Below, piece after piece: positions 44,580-53,337 of a DNA stretch of 64,000 nt. How positions within the stretch are numbered: the stretch's first letter is position 1; each line of letters begins with the position of its first letter. Source of the stretch: Bacteroidaceae bacterium (GTDB lineage: Bacteria > Bacteroidota > Bacteroidia > Bacteroidales > Bacteroidaceae); the NCBI GenBank assembly GCA_017642425.1, contig JAGCPB010000078.1:1-64000 (forward strand), given 5' to 3'. The position numbers and the translations under genes were made by a program. The notes below the pieces were generated by a model. The model was not told where the DNA came from, ran no database searches, and saw only the letters and a list, made by a program, of their open reading frames with translations.

Positions 44580-45899
44580 ATGACAACAAAGGCATTCCAG
44601 AAGATTTACACCAAGATCAGCCAGATTACTAAGGCTACCTGCTCGCTTAAGGCGCAGGGTGTGGGTTATGATGAGCTGGCCATTATCGATGGCCGATTGG
44701 CTCAGGTTGTTAAGATTGTGGGCGATGACGTTACCCTGCAGGTGTTTGAGGGTACCGGCGGTATTCCCACCAACGCCGAGGTGGTATTTATGGGCAAGGC
44801 ACCTACACTGAAAGTAAGCGAGAGCCTGGCCGGCCGATTCTTCAACGCTTACGGTGATCCTATTGACGGCGGTCCTGCCGTTGAGGGCACAGAGGTCGAG
44901 ATTGGCGGCCCCAGCGTTAACCCCGTGCGCCGTAAACAGCCTTCAGAGCTGATTGCAACAGGTATTGCTGGTATTGATTTGAATAATACATTGGTTTCCG
45001 GCCAGAAGATTCCGTTCTTTGCCGATCCGGACCAGCCGTTCAACCAGGTTATGGCAACTGTGGCCATGCGTGCCAAGGCCGATAAGATTATCCTGGGCGG
45101 TATGGGTATGACCAATGATGACTATCTGTACTTTAAGAACGTGTTCTCAAATGCAGGTGCAATGGACCGTATCATCGGCTTTATGAATACAACCGAGGAC
45201 CCTGCAGTAGAGCGTCTGCTGGTGCCTGATATGGCTCTTACCGCAGCCGAGTACTTTGCCGTACAGAAGGATGAGAAGGTACTGGTGCTGCTCAGTGATA
45301 TGACATCGTATGCCGATGCTTTGGCAATCGTGTCCAACCGTATGGACCAGATTCCTTCCAAGGACTCTATGCCTGGTTCGCTCTATTCGGACCTGGCCAA
45401 GATTTACGAGAAGGCAGTGCAGTTCCCATCGGGCGGTTCAATCACAATTATTGCTGTGACAACGCTTTCTGGTGGTGATATCACTCACGCTGTACCTGAT
45501 AACACGGGTTATATCACCGAGGGTCAGCTGTTCCTGCGCCGCGACAGTGATATAGGTAAGGTTATCGTCGATCCTTTCCGTTCGCTGTCCCGCTTGAAAC
45601 AGCTTGTGAACGGTAAGAAGACGCGTGCCGACCATCCGCAGGTGATGAATGCCGCTGTGCGTCTGTATGCCGATGCCGCCAATGCCAAGACTAAGGTTGA
45701 GAACGGTTTTGACCTTACGGACTACGATGAGCGTACGCTTAAGTTCGCCCATGACTACAGCGAGAAACTGCTGGCCATAGATGTGAACCTTGACACCACC
45801 GAGATGCTTGACGTAACCTGGCAGCTCTTTGCCCAGAACTTCAAGCCCGACGAGGTCAACATCAAAGCCGCCTTAGTAGAGCAGTATTGGCCAAAATAG
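44580..45899 (+). CDS. atpB/ntpB: V-type ATPase regulatory subunit B
   Basis: This 439-aa protein has the nucleotide-binding fold without a Walker A motif, as expected for B. SMPGSLYSDLAKIYEKA corresponds to the B signature GYxYTDLATIYERAG, followed by GSITIIAVTTLSGGDITHAVPD. It alternates with A in the head. It lies 12 bases after ntpA. The last codons (Pro-Lys-stop) lie inside a palindromic REP-like element, so the extreme C-terminus may have been remodelled by the insertion. Confidence 0.95.
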   Translation: MTTKAFQKIYTKISQITKATCSLKAQGVGYDELAIIDGRLAQVVKIVGDDVTLQVFEGTGGIPTNAEVVFMGKAPTLKVSESLAGRFFNAYGDPIDGGPAVEGTEVEIGGPSVNPVRRKQPSELIATGIAGIDLNNTLVSGQKIPFFADPDQPFNQVMATVAMRAKADKIILGGMGMTNDDYLYFKNVFSNAGAMDRIIGFMNTTEDPAVERLLVPDMALTAAEYFAVQKDEKVLVLLSDMTSYADALAIVSNRMDQIPSKDSMPGSLYSDLAKIYEKAVQFPSGGSITIIAVTTLSGGDITHAVPDNTGYITEGQLFLRRDSDIGKVIVDPFRSLSRLKQLVNGKKTRADHPQVMNAAVRLYADAANAKTKVENGFDLTDYDERTLKFAHDYSEKLLAIDVNLDTTEMLDVTWQLFAQNFKPDEVNIKAALVEQYWPK

Positions 45900-45933
45900 T
45901 ACAAAAGGGGTCAGACCCCAATTGTACTATTTT
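45893..45933. repeat. REP-like palindrome with GGGGTC-A-GACCCC core, overlapping the ntpB stop
   Basis: AAAATAGTACAA (45893-45904) pairs perfectly with TTGTACTATTTT (45922-45933); inside it GGGGTC-A-GACCCC pairs again, with AA opposite AA between the two stems. The stop TAG of ntpB (45897-45899) lies in the left arm. The GGGGTCAGACCCC core is the kind of short palindrome mobilised by REP-associated (IS200-like) transposases; no such transposase is in this window. It fills the B-D gap and could also stabilise the upstream mRNA end. Confidence 0.75.
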
Positions 45934-45947
45934 GAAAAAAATAGGAT

Positions 45948-46574
45948 ATGGCGATAAAGTTCCAATATAACAAGACTTCACTTCAGCAGCTGGAGAAGCA
46001 GCTGAAAGTGCGTAAGCGTACCTTACCTATCATTAAGAGTAAGGAGAGTGCGCTGCGCATGGAGGTGAAGAAATGCAAGGATGACCTGGTCAGACTGGAA
46101 CGTGAGCTGGAGGAGGGTATCGGCCGATATGAATCCATGTTCGCGTTGTGGAACGAGTTCAAACCCGATCTGGTGCGCGTCAAGGACGTGCAGCTTACCG
46201 TGCGCAAGATTGCCGGAACGCGCATTCCGGTGCTTGACAAGGTTGATTTTGAGGTTGCTCAGTTCAGTCTGTTCAGTCAGCCCAAATGGTATTATGACGG
46301 CATCAACATATTGCAGAGTCTGGCTCATGACGCTATCCTGGTGGAGTTTACCACTGCAAAGCTGGCGCTACTGGAGAAGGCCCGCAAGAAGACTACCCAG
46401 AAGGTGAACCTGTTTGAGAAGGTGCAGATTCCGGGTTATGAGGATGCCATACGTAAGATAAAACGTTTCATGGAGGATGAGGAGAACCTCAGCAAGTCAA
46501 GTCAGAAGATTCTTAAGTCTCTGCTTGAACAGCGTGAAGCGGCTAAAGAAAAAGAAGAGGAGGCAGAGGTATGA
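45948..46574 (+). CDS. atpD/ntpD: V-type ATPase subunit D (central rotor shaft)
   Basis: This 208-aa protein has long N- and C-terminal helices (LQQLEKQLKVRKRTLPIIKS and ILKSLLEQREAAKEKEEEAE) that form the antiparallel coiled coil of the rotor, as in all D subunits. It transmits rotation between the A3B3 head and the membrane ring. Its stop overlaps the start of ntpI (ATGA), so the two are translationally coupled. No F subunit gene follows, although F is D's usual partner in other V/A-ATPases. Confidence 0.9.
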   Translation: MAIKFQYNKTSLQQLEKQLKVRKRTLPIIKSKESALRMEVKKCKDDLVRLERELEEGIGRYESMFALWNEFKPDLVRVKDVQLTVRKIAGTRIPVLDKVDFEVAQFSLFSQPKWYYDGINILQSLAHDAILVEFTTAKLALLEKARKKTTQKVNLFEKVQIPGYEDAIRKIKRFMEDEENLSKSSQKILKSLLEQREAAKEKEEEAEV

Positions 46575-48427
46575 TTACAAAAATGAAGAAACTCTCCTTC
46601 CTGATTCATAGTAAGGAGTATGAGCCGTTCCTGGAGCATTTGCGCTCATTGGGAGTGGTGCATGTGATACAGAAGCAGCAGGGCGCCGTTCAGGACGCTG
46701 CCCTCCAGGATGACATCAACCTCCTGGCCCGCTGCAAGAATGCCCTGAAAGTTCTTGAGGGGCTCAAAGGGGACGGTTCTTTTGGTGCCCCTGAGACCGG
46801 ATCTCCCTTTGATGAGTTCGTAAAAAGGGCACAAAAAGAACCGTCCCTTTTGTGCCCCGAGAAGGTGCTGGAGCGCTATGACATACTGGAGGCCGAAAAG
46901 GTGGTTCAGGAGCAGGCTCTTGCAGCTTTGAACCGCGACCGCGCTCAGTTGGCGCCTTGGGGTGATTTTGAGCCGTCATCGGTGGAGCGTCTGGCCCAGG
47001 CCGGCTACAAGATGCAGTTCTACACCTGTCCGCTGCGTGCCTACAAGGCCGAGTGGGCCGATCAATATGGCGCAATAGAGATTCTGCGTGACAAGCAGAA
47101 GGTGAATTTTGTCACACTTACACACACTGATGTGAACGTGGATATCGATGCCGAGCAGGTACATCTGCCTGCCATGTCGCTGGCATCGGTAGATAATGAT
47201 ATTGCCAAGACAAAGGCTACCATCGATTCTATTCCAGTAAAGATGGCGCAGTTGGCCGCGATAGGTGTTCCGGTGCTGCAAAACGCTGTCACTGAGCTTG
47301 ATAACAATATCGATTTTGGACGCGTTAAGCTGACCGGTGAGAAACTTGCCGCCGATACCCTGTTGCTGCTTGAGGGATGGATTCCCGCAACTGAGGTGGA
47401 GGAGGTGAGCCGTGAGTTGGATATAAAGGGCGTGTTCTTTGACGTGGAGGATCCCACTCCTGATGATGACATTCCTATCCAGCTGAGCAACAACAAGTTC
47501 GCCAAGCTGTTTGAGCCGCTCACCAAACTTTACATGCTGCCCACATATCAGGAACTTGACCTGACGCTGCTGTTCGCCCCGTTCTTTATGCTGTTCTTTG
47601 GACTCTGTCTGGGCGATACGGGTTACGGATTGCTTATGATTGTGGCTCTGCCCATTTTCACCAAGCTATTCCAGCTTATCAACCCCAATTTCAGCAAGTG
47701 GCTGGTGGTGCTGTTCGGCGCAAGTACGATGCTGTGCGGACTGCTTTCGGGCACGTTTTTTGGGTTCAATATGTATGACCTTGATATCCCCTTCGTGCAG
47801 AAAATGAAGGAGTTCCTCTATACCGATAACTCCACCATGTTCACGGTGTCACTGTGCATAGGCGTAGTGCAGATCCTGTTCGGTATGGGTGTGAAGGCGG
47901 TGAACCTGGCTATCCAGTGCGGAATAAAGTATGCAATCAGCACCATCGGATGGCTGGTACTGCTCATAACGATAGGTGTATCGGTACTGGCTGGCATCCC
48001 GTTCAGCAATCCTGTGATCATGGGCATTCTGATTGCATCGGGCATATGCATATTCCTGCTCAACAGCCCGGGCAAGAATCCGCTGCTTAACATAGGACTG
48101 GGCCTGTGGGACAGCTACAACATGGCAACCGGCCTGCTGGGCGACGTGCTGTCATACGTGCGTCTGTTTGCGCTGGGCCTGAGTGGCGGAATCCTTGCCA
48201 ACGTGTTCAACAGTATGGCTGTGGGCATGAAACCCGATAACCCAGTGCTGGGATTCATAGTGATGGTGCTCATATTCGCGATTGGTCATGCTCTGAACAT
48301 TTTCATGAACATCCTGGGCGCAATAGTGCATCCTATGCGACTCACGTTCGTGGAGTTCTTCAAGAATGCCGGCTACACCGGTGGCGGCACAGAATACAGA
48401 CCCTTTAGAAAAGTATTAACAAATTAA
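46571..48427 (+). CDS. atpI/ntpI: V-type ATPase subunit I/a (stator, ion channel)
   Basis: This 618-aa protein has a cytoplasmic N-terminal half with coiled-coil segments and about seven TM helices from about residue 325 (LLFAPFFMLFFGLCLGDTGYG, the family's hallmark). The conserved Arg of the ion path is R531 in DVLSYVRLFALGLSGG, and HPMRLTFVEFF follows at about 588-598. Oddly, residues of about 63-96 are encoded by a 100-bp REP-like palindrome inserted in frame (46759-46858) in the N-terminal coiled-coil region. The frame is open through it, so the protein may tolerate a roughly 33-residue extra loop. Confidence 0.93.
   Translation: MITKMKKLSFLIHSKEYEPFLEHLRSLGVVHVIQKQQGAVQDAALQDDINLLARCKNALKVLEGLKGDGSFGAPETGSPFDEFVKRAQKEPSLLCPEKVLERYDILEAEKVVQEQALAALNRDRAQLAPWGDFEPSSVERLAQAGYKMQFYTCPLRAYKAEWADQYGAIEILRDKQKVNFVTLTHTDVNVDIDAEQVHLPAMSLASVDNDIAKTKATIDSIPVKMAQLAAIGVPVLQNAVTELDNNIDFGRVKLTGEKLAADTLLLLEGWIPATEVEEVSRELDIKGVFFDVEDPTPDDDIPIQLSNNKFAKLFEPLTKLYMLPTYQELDLTLLFAPFFMLFFGLCLGDTGYGLLMIVALPIFTKLFQLINPNFSKWLVVLFGASTMLCGLLSGTFFGFNMYDLDIPFVQKMKEFLYTDNSTMFTVSLCIGVVQILFGMGVKAVNLAIQCGIKYAISTIGWLVLLITIGVSVLAGIPFSNPVIMGILIASGICIFLLNSPGKNPLLNIGLGLWDSYNMATGLLGDVLSYVRLFALGLSGGILANVFNSMAVGMKPDNPVLGFIVMVLIFAIGHALNIFMNILGAIVHPMRLTFVEFFKNAGYTGGGTEYRPFRKVLTN
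46759..46858. repeat. REP-like palindrome inserted in frame in ntpI
   Basis: Two 32-base arms, 46759-46790 and 46827-46858, are inverted copies with 29 of 32 bases matching, separated by 36 bases. Core GGGACGGTTCTTTT. The core GGGACGGTTCT is shared with the two palindromes at 48893-48972 and 50343-50434. The element adds about 33 codons to ntpI without a stop or frameshift. Confidence 0.85.
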
Positions 48428-48892
<465 letters not shown>

Positions 48893-48972
48893 TAACACAT
48901 TGGGGACGGTTCTCTGTGTGTTTACCAAACTCGCGAGTTTGAAACACATAGAGAACCGTCCCCAATGTGTTA
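48893..48972. repeat. REP-like palindrome (GGGGACGGTTCTCTGTGTG family) between convergent genes
   Basis: The 31-base arms 48893-48923 and 48942-48972 pair with one mismatch. The centre holds a second perfect palindrome CAAACTCGCGAGTTTG (48926-48941). It occupies nearly the whole 88-base gap between ntpK and the convergent HExxH lipoprotein gene and may act as a bidirectional transcription stop or mRNA end protector. Confidence 0.85.
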
Positions 48973-48980
48973 CACAATTG

Positions 48981-50300
48981 TTACTCCTTAATTTGGATGG
49001 AGTAGGGGTAGTTTACGTAATCAGCAGCATTTTCTTCAAGCACATCCTGATGCTTGGAAGGTGTTGGTACAACTACCAGCCAAAGATATGATAGCGGCTC
49101 TCCAAGGGGAGCCGTTATGTTTACTGCACCATTACGTCCGATAGTTGAGACAGCTGTCTCAGAATAAATGCATGAACCGTCCTGTTTCACTCCTACCAGA
49201 CCAAAGCTCCAAGCTGCGTTACGTACGTATTCATCTGATTCGGCATAGGTTGTACGGCCTGGATTGAACACTCCTTTCACGCTTACGGTAACCGTCTGGC
49301 CTGCATCAGGAACGTTCAGCGATATGCCGTTATAACCATACTGCTGCGGAACACGATCATCGGCAATGCGTTGCCATCCGTCTTCATCGGCAGGTTGCAA
49401 GGTGGAGCTATGCCTGTTGGCGTATGGTTTCATCACGCTGCGTACCTGGGGCATATCATAAGTCATAAAGTGACGCGCTGCATCAAGCATCTCTTGACCA
49501 AATGCGGCATCATCAATTCCCTTCATATCCTCATATACAGCCACCACATCGTGTCGCTTACGGGCCGAACGCCAAAGGTCTGCAATGAACCGCTTTCCAT
49601 ACTTTTCTGACCAATACTCAAGCACATACGGCGAATGGTACATGTTCTCTGGATGCATGAATGCCAGATGAGTCTGTTTCATGAATGCATCCCAATGGTA
49701 TTCTTCATCATTGACCCATAGAGGATTTACCTGCCACAGCATCCATTGGGATGTCATTTCATATATGCCTCCGCCGCCAAATCCGCTGTTGTTGTCTATA
49801 GCTAACTGGCTCTGGAAACTGTGTCCAAGTTCATGGGCGATGCAATTCATCCGTTCATCCTGCGTGCGCAGCGGCGTAACCCAAAGCGCGCCAATCTTTT
49901 CATCATAATCACCTCCGTAAGCCGTTCCCTCATCATCATATCGCAGCATTATCATCATCTTAAGGCTGTCAGCGGCCGATCCCGGTGTGATAAAGTGGAG
50001 CGTATCCTTAAAGAAATCGTAGAAATACTGAGATTGTGTGAGCAGATTGTCCAGATTGGCGGTCATCTTATGACCTTTATAATCAGGAGCTTTTGATACA
50101 TCAGGACCGAATCCTTTCTCCCAGAATACTATAATGTCACGTGTGGAAATACTGCGCTGAAAACAGTATTCCGATGCGGTATCGCTCAGGTTCATACCCT
50201 GCAAATCCCGCGGAATATACACCTGTTTATCGATGCTTTTACCGCAAGCCGCCAATGCTAACATTGCGACAAAGTTGATTATAATACTGTTCAATTTCAT
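48981..50300 (-). CDS. HExxH metallopeptidase-like lipoprotein (DUF6055-like), second paralog
   Basis: 439 aa from ATG 50300; the frame stays open through the upstream palindrome to 50441, but ATG 50300 gives the lipoprotein signal (IINFVAMLALAAC) and is chosen. HELGH at residues 156-160 with Glu181 in IYEMTSQWMLW forms a plausible HExxH...E zinc site of the gluzincin type. It aligns along its length with the 594-aa lipoprotein of the same locus (IGALWVTP / IGALWVNP; HELGHSFQ / HEIGHTFQ; HFMTYDM / HCMTFDM), but lacks its N-terminal BACON-like domain. I believe both belong to DUF6055; peptidase activity is inference. Last gene of the utilisation locus. Confidence 0.75.
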   Translation of the reverse strand: MKLNSIIINFVAMLALAACGKSIDKQVYIPRDLQGMNLSDTASEYCFQRSISTRDIIVFWEKGFGPDVSKAPDYKGHKMTANLDNLLTQSQYFYDFFKDTLHFITPGSAADSLKMMIMLRYDDEGTAYGGDYDEKIGALWVTPLRTQDERMNCIAHELGHSFQSQLAIDNNSGFGGGGIYEMTSQWMLWQVNPLWVNDEEYHWDAFMKQTHLAFMHPENMYHSPYVLEYWSEKYGKRFIADLWRSARKRHDVVAVYEDMKGIDDAAFGQEMLDAARHFMTYDMPQVRSVMKPYANRHSSTLQPADEDGWQRIADDRVPQQYGYNGISLNVPDAGQTVTVSVKGVFNPGRTTYAESDEYVRNAAWSFGLVGVKQDGSCIYSETAVSTIGRNGAVNITAPLGEPLSYLWLVVVPTPSKHQDVLEENAADYVNYPYSIQIKE

Positions 50301-50342
50301 AATTCCATCTTTTTTGAAATATAGTCTCTCATTCTGGGACGC

Positions 50343-50434
50343 ATTGGGAAACACATTGGGGACGGTTCTCTGTGTGTTCCAAACCCACGAGTTTGGCAAA
50401 CACACAGAGAACCGTCCCCAATGTGTTTCCCAAT
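50343..50434. repeat. REP-like palindrome (GGGGACGGTTCTCTGTGTG family), second copy
   Basis: 36-base arms 50343-50378 and 50399-50434 are perfect inverted copies; the 20-base centre holds CCAAAC...GTTTGG. It shares over 25 bases per arm with the copy at 48893-48972. It fills the gap between the GH127-like gene and the downstream HExxH gene and probably lowers read-through between them. Confidence 0.88.
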
Positions 50435-50437
50435 ATG

Positions 50438-53305
50438 TCACTTTGCGCTTTTTAGGCGGGTGAGGGCATTCTCGATCATATCGGGGGTGCCGCTGCCGTC
50501 ATTTACGTACTGGATTACCATGTCGGCGTAGGTTATGGCTTCGCGCAACTGGGTGGTCTTGTTGGGTATATTCTCCTTGCAGTCTGTTACCAGAATGACT
50601 AGCTCATTAAGGTCTTCTGGTTCAGCCAGATTACCGGGACGCATTACCGCTAAGGCTGCCTTAAGGGCCGATACGGCATCATCAATAGCTTTTTGGTCAA
50701 CATTGTTAGCACCGTGTAAAGCCTGGGCTGATTCCATACACTCTTTCATGCGGGCATATCCGTGCGGAGCCCATGCTTCCTTATCTGCGGCACGTTCCTG
50801 TGCGCTACGTAGTGTCTGCTCAAGCTCACGGGTATCAATGCCGCCGCGTTTGGCCGATGAGCCTTTCTGCTTGCCGCTAAGTACGTTCAGACGCAGATAG
50901 TGCGTTGAGTTGTCTCGTATCCAATAGTCGGGGCGGAATGTATGTCCGGCAAAACTAAGACTGTACATATTTCCGTCAGTACCACCGGCGGCGGTTACGG
51001 GATGAACCTCTACATCGCTCATGTTTGCAGTAATGTCAAACTCTGCATCATTCCACGATGTAATGTCAGTTGCAGCCATTACCAGCGGGCCGTACATGAG
51101 CGTGCCTACCCACTGCGGGGCGAACGGGGTGTTGGTCTGGCCCATTCCTGTGGCTGCCAGGTCCATCTTGTCGGGGCCCCAGTTGATATGCTTGCTGAAA
51201 GGCATAGTTATCTCTACACGGTCACCTTTGCTCCATGTGCGCAGCGGAATCTCCACATAGCTGCAGGGCTGGCATTTCTTAAAGAAAGTACGGCCGTTCA
51301 GCTTTACGGTGAATCCCTCTGTTGCCCAATAGGGAACGCGCAGTTTCAGCGCAAAGTCAGCACTGCCGTCAGTTACGGTAATTACAGAGCTTTCTGCTGG
51401 CCAGAGGCACTCCTGTCTAAGAGTCACCCCTTTCTGCTGCCAGCGGGCCTCTGTAGGCAGATACAGAGCCACCCACATTGTGTTGTCCGATACAAAGTAA
51501 GCAGCTTCCTGATACTTGACGTGGTTCTCGGCTCCGGTACCGCCGCAGCAGCTCTCCTGAGGCGTCTCATTGCCCCACGGCTTGGATGCGTTCATGCCCA
51601 CGGCGTACTGGTAGGTCACGCTGTAGTGCTCTGGATGCACGGATCCTACAAGCTGGTTGTATAGCACACGCTCATAGTAATCCATATACTGTGCGTTGTC
51701 CGGGTCAAAGCAGTTCAGGTCTTTGGTCAGCTTGGCCAGGTTGTAGGCGCAGCAAGTCTCGTTTATATTGGGGTTGGGGTAGATGTTGCGCCTGTAATCG
51801 GACATGACATTGGTGTTCATGCTCAGAATTTGGGTGTAGGGCTGGCGGAACATCTCTCCGTTGCCTACGCCGCCCATGGCATAGACATAGCGGCCCTGTA
51901 TCATGTTCCAGAAATTGTATGCCAGATTGTAGTAATAGGCCTTCCCGTTTGTCCGATAAGAACGCAGCGCACCGGTAATCATTGGTATGTGCTGGTTGGC
52001 ATGACGCGTACGGATATCATCTATGTTCTGTGACAGCGGGTCAAAGAATGCGGGTGAATCAAAGTATGATGCGGCCTCGATAAAGCGACTGCGGTCTGTG
52101 GCATCGGTTGAGAGTTCGGCCAGTCGTGACAGGGACTCTGCCATGCCTCCAACCTCGCCGGCTATGTACATGTTCCACATCTCGTAGCGGTTGCCGGGGC
52201 GAGCCTGACGGTCGGCACGTGTGCCGTCGGTCTTTACGTAGGTGCGGTAATGCAGACGGTTCCATACCCACAGGCCCATATCATGGGCTATCAGCAGAGC
52301 TTTCCGGGCCACCTGCTCATCATCCACGTTCATGGCTATGTCTATGAGTCCTGCTAACTGTTTGTGGATGGTGTAGTAGGGGGCCCAGACTCCGCTCTCA
52401 TTGTTATAGGCTGCGTATTTCTCTATCAGAACGGCATGCTGTGCCGGTATGGCGTTCAGATAGCCGTAGCCATAAACGCTGCAGTCTTTCTTGTATTTGT
52501 CAAATGCGTCCCATGTGCCTTTAAGCTCCATGAGTTCTTTCTCCGGGGCCAGGTCACGAGCCTCGCGGTAGCGGCCCAGTTTGTTGTCATAAACAAATGT
52601 AAGTTCCTGGCAGGTACGCATCTCATCAACCATACGGCGTATCCTGTCCATAAGCTCACGGCGCAATGCGGGGTCATCGGTCCCGGCGTATGCGAATGCC
52701 AGGGCAGAGAGGTAATGCCCGGTTCCGTGTCCTTTCAGCTTGGTGTGGTGTGAGTCCCAACCGTCTGATACGGTGTAGCCTTCTGTACTAAGTCCGTATG
52801 TGTCACGGTAGTTGTATAGCTGCTGTGTCACGTCAAGGGCCAGCAGGGCACGGATGTCAAGGTCACGGTTTGATGTGAGTCGGTTATCGCCTATGAGCTT
52901 TACGCTGCCCAGGGGTAGGGGATTGGCAACAGGCTGCTTACCGGGGATATTCCATGCATGTTCTGTAACCGTAACGGTGGCCTCAATCGGGAATCCTGAA
53001 GCTGTTGTGTTATCACCTGTAATGAATCCTTCTACAGTATATGTGCTGCCGGCAGGATGCTTTGAGGCATCGGCCATATCCTTCTCAGTATCGGCAGCCG
53101 AATTGCTCCAGACGGTCTGCCTGAGCTCACTCCGGCCATCAGTGTAGGTAACCAGCACCTGCCAGGGTAACCTTGCTACGGTACCTTGAGGCGTCTCTAC
53201 ACGGATGGGTTCCACATTCTTGATGGTACGCAGCTGGCTGCGGCCCGCACATGAAGTAGTGAGAACCAGTGCCAGAGTAAACTTAAACAGGGTCTTGTTA
53301 ATCAC
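50438..53305 (-). CDS. GH127/GH146-type beta-L-arabinofuranosidase (DUF1680) lipoprotein
   Basis: This 955-aa lipoprotein (signal FTLALVLTTSC) starts with a Big_4-like Ig domain (about 30-120, GSTYTVEGFITG), followed by the (alpha/alpha)6-type DUF1680 domain (about 130-780). The zinc-thiolate active site is visible: Glu516 and Cys518 in INETCCAYNLAKL, and Cys586-Cys587 in ESCCGGTGAENHVKY. This matches Glu338, Cys340, Cys417 and Cys418 of Bifidobacterium HypBA1, where the first Cys of the pair is the nucleophile. A helical FIVAR-like tail ends the protein (about 830-955). It should release beta-linked L-arabinofuranose. It is a surface or periplasmic lipoprotein of the SusC/SusD locus. GH127 versus GH146 cannot be settled here. 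Confidence 0.85.
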   Translation of the reverse strand: MINKTLFKFTLALVLTTSCAGRSQLRTIKNVEPIRVETPQGTVARLPWQVLVTYTDGRSELRQTVWSNSAADTEKDMADASKHPAGSTYTVEGFITGDNTTASGFPIEATVTVTEHAWNIPGKQPVANPLPLGSVKLIGDNRLTSNRDLDIRALLALDVTQQLYNYRDTYGLSTEGYTVSDGWDSHHTKLKGHGTGHYLSALAFAYAGTDDPALRRELMDRIRRMVDEMRTCQELTFVYDNKLGRYREARDLAPEKELMELKGTWDAFDKYKKDCSVYGYGYLNAIPAQHAVLIEKYAAYNNESGVWAPYYTIHKQLAGLIDIAMNVDDEQVARKALLIAHDMGLWVWNRLHYRTYVKTDGTRADRQARPGNRYEMWNMYIAGEVGGMAESLSRLAELSTDATDRSRFIEAASYFDSPAFFDPLSQNIDDIRTRHANQHIPMITGALRSYRTNGKAYYYNLAYNFWNMIQGRYVYAMGGVGNGEMFRQPYTQILSMNTNVMSDYRRNIYPNPNINETCCAYNLAKLTKDLNCFDPDNAQYMDYYERVLYNQLVGSVHPEHYSVTYQYAVGMNASKPWGNETPQESCCGGTGAENHVKYQEAAYFVSDNTMWVALYLPTEARWQQKGVTLRQECLWPAESSVITVTDGSADFALKLRVPYWATEGFTVKLNGRTFFKKCQPCSYVEIPLRTWSKGDRVEITMPFSKHINWGPDKMDLAATGMGQTNTPFAPQWVGTLMYGPLVMAATDITSWNDAEFDITANMSDVEVHPVTAAGGTDGNMYSLSFAGHTFRPDYWIRDNSTHYLRLNVLSGKQKGSSAKRGGIDTRELEQTLRSAQERAADKEAWAPHGYARMKECMESAQALHGANNVDQKAIDDAVSALKAALAVMRPGNLAEPEDLNELVILVTDCKENIPNKTTQLREAITYADMVIQYVNDGSGTPDMIENALTRLKSAK

Positions 53306-53337
53306 AGCTTGTCAAACTAAAAAATTGTCCTTCCTAT

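Noticed and set aside
41868..47526. Minus-strand frames within the V-ATPase operon (for example 42408-43025, 43059-43547, 47062-47526)
   Set aside because: They are antisense shadows of well-conserved ATPase subunits, with no recognisable domain.
49169..49182. Isolated GAACCGTCC string as another REP copy
   Set aside because: It is a short match inside the coding sequence of the HExxH lipoprotein with no inverted partner nearby.
50301..50441. N-terminal extension of the 439-aa HExxH lipoprotein through the palindrome
   Set aside because: It would place 47 residues encoded by a REP-like palindrome before a good lipoprotein signal peptide; the frame is open by chance of the palindrome.
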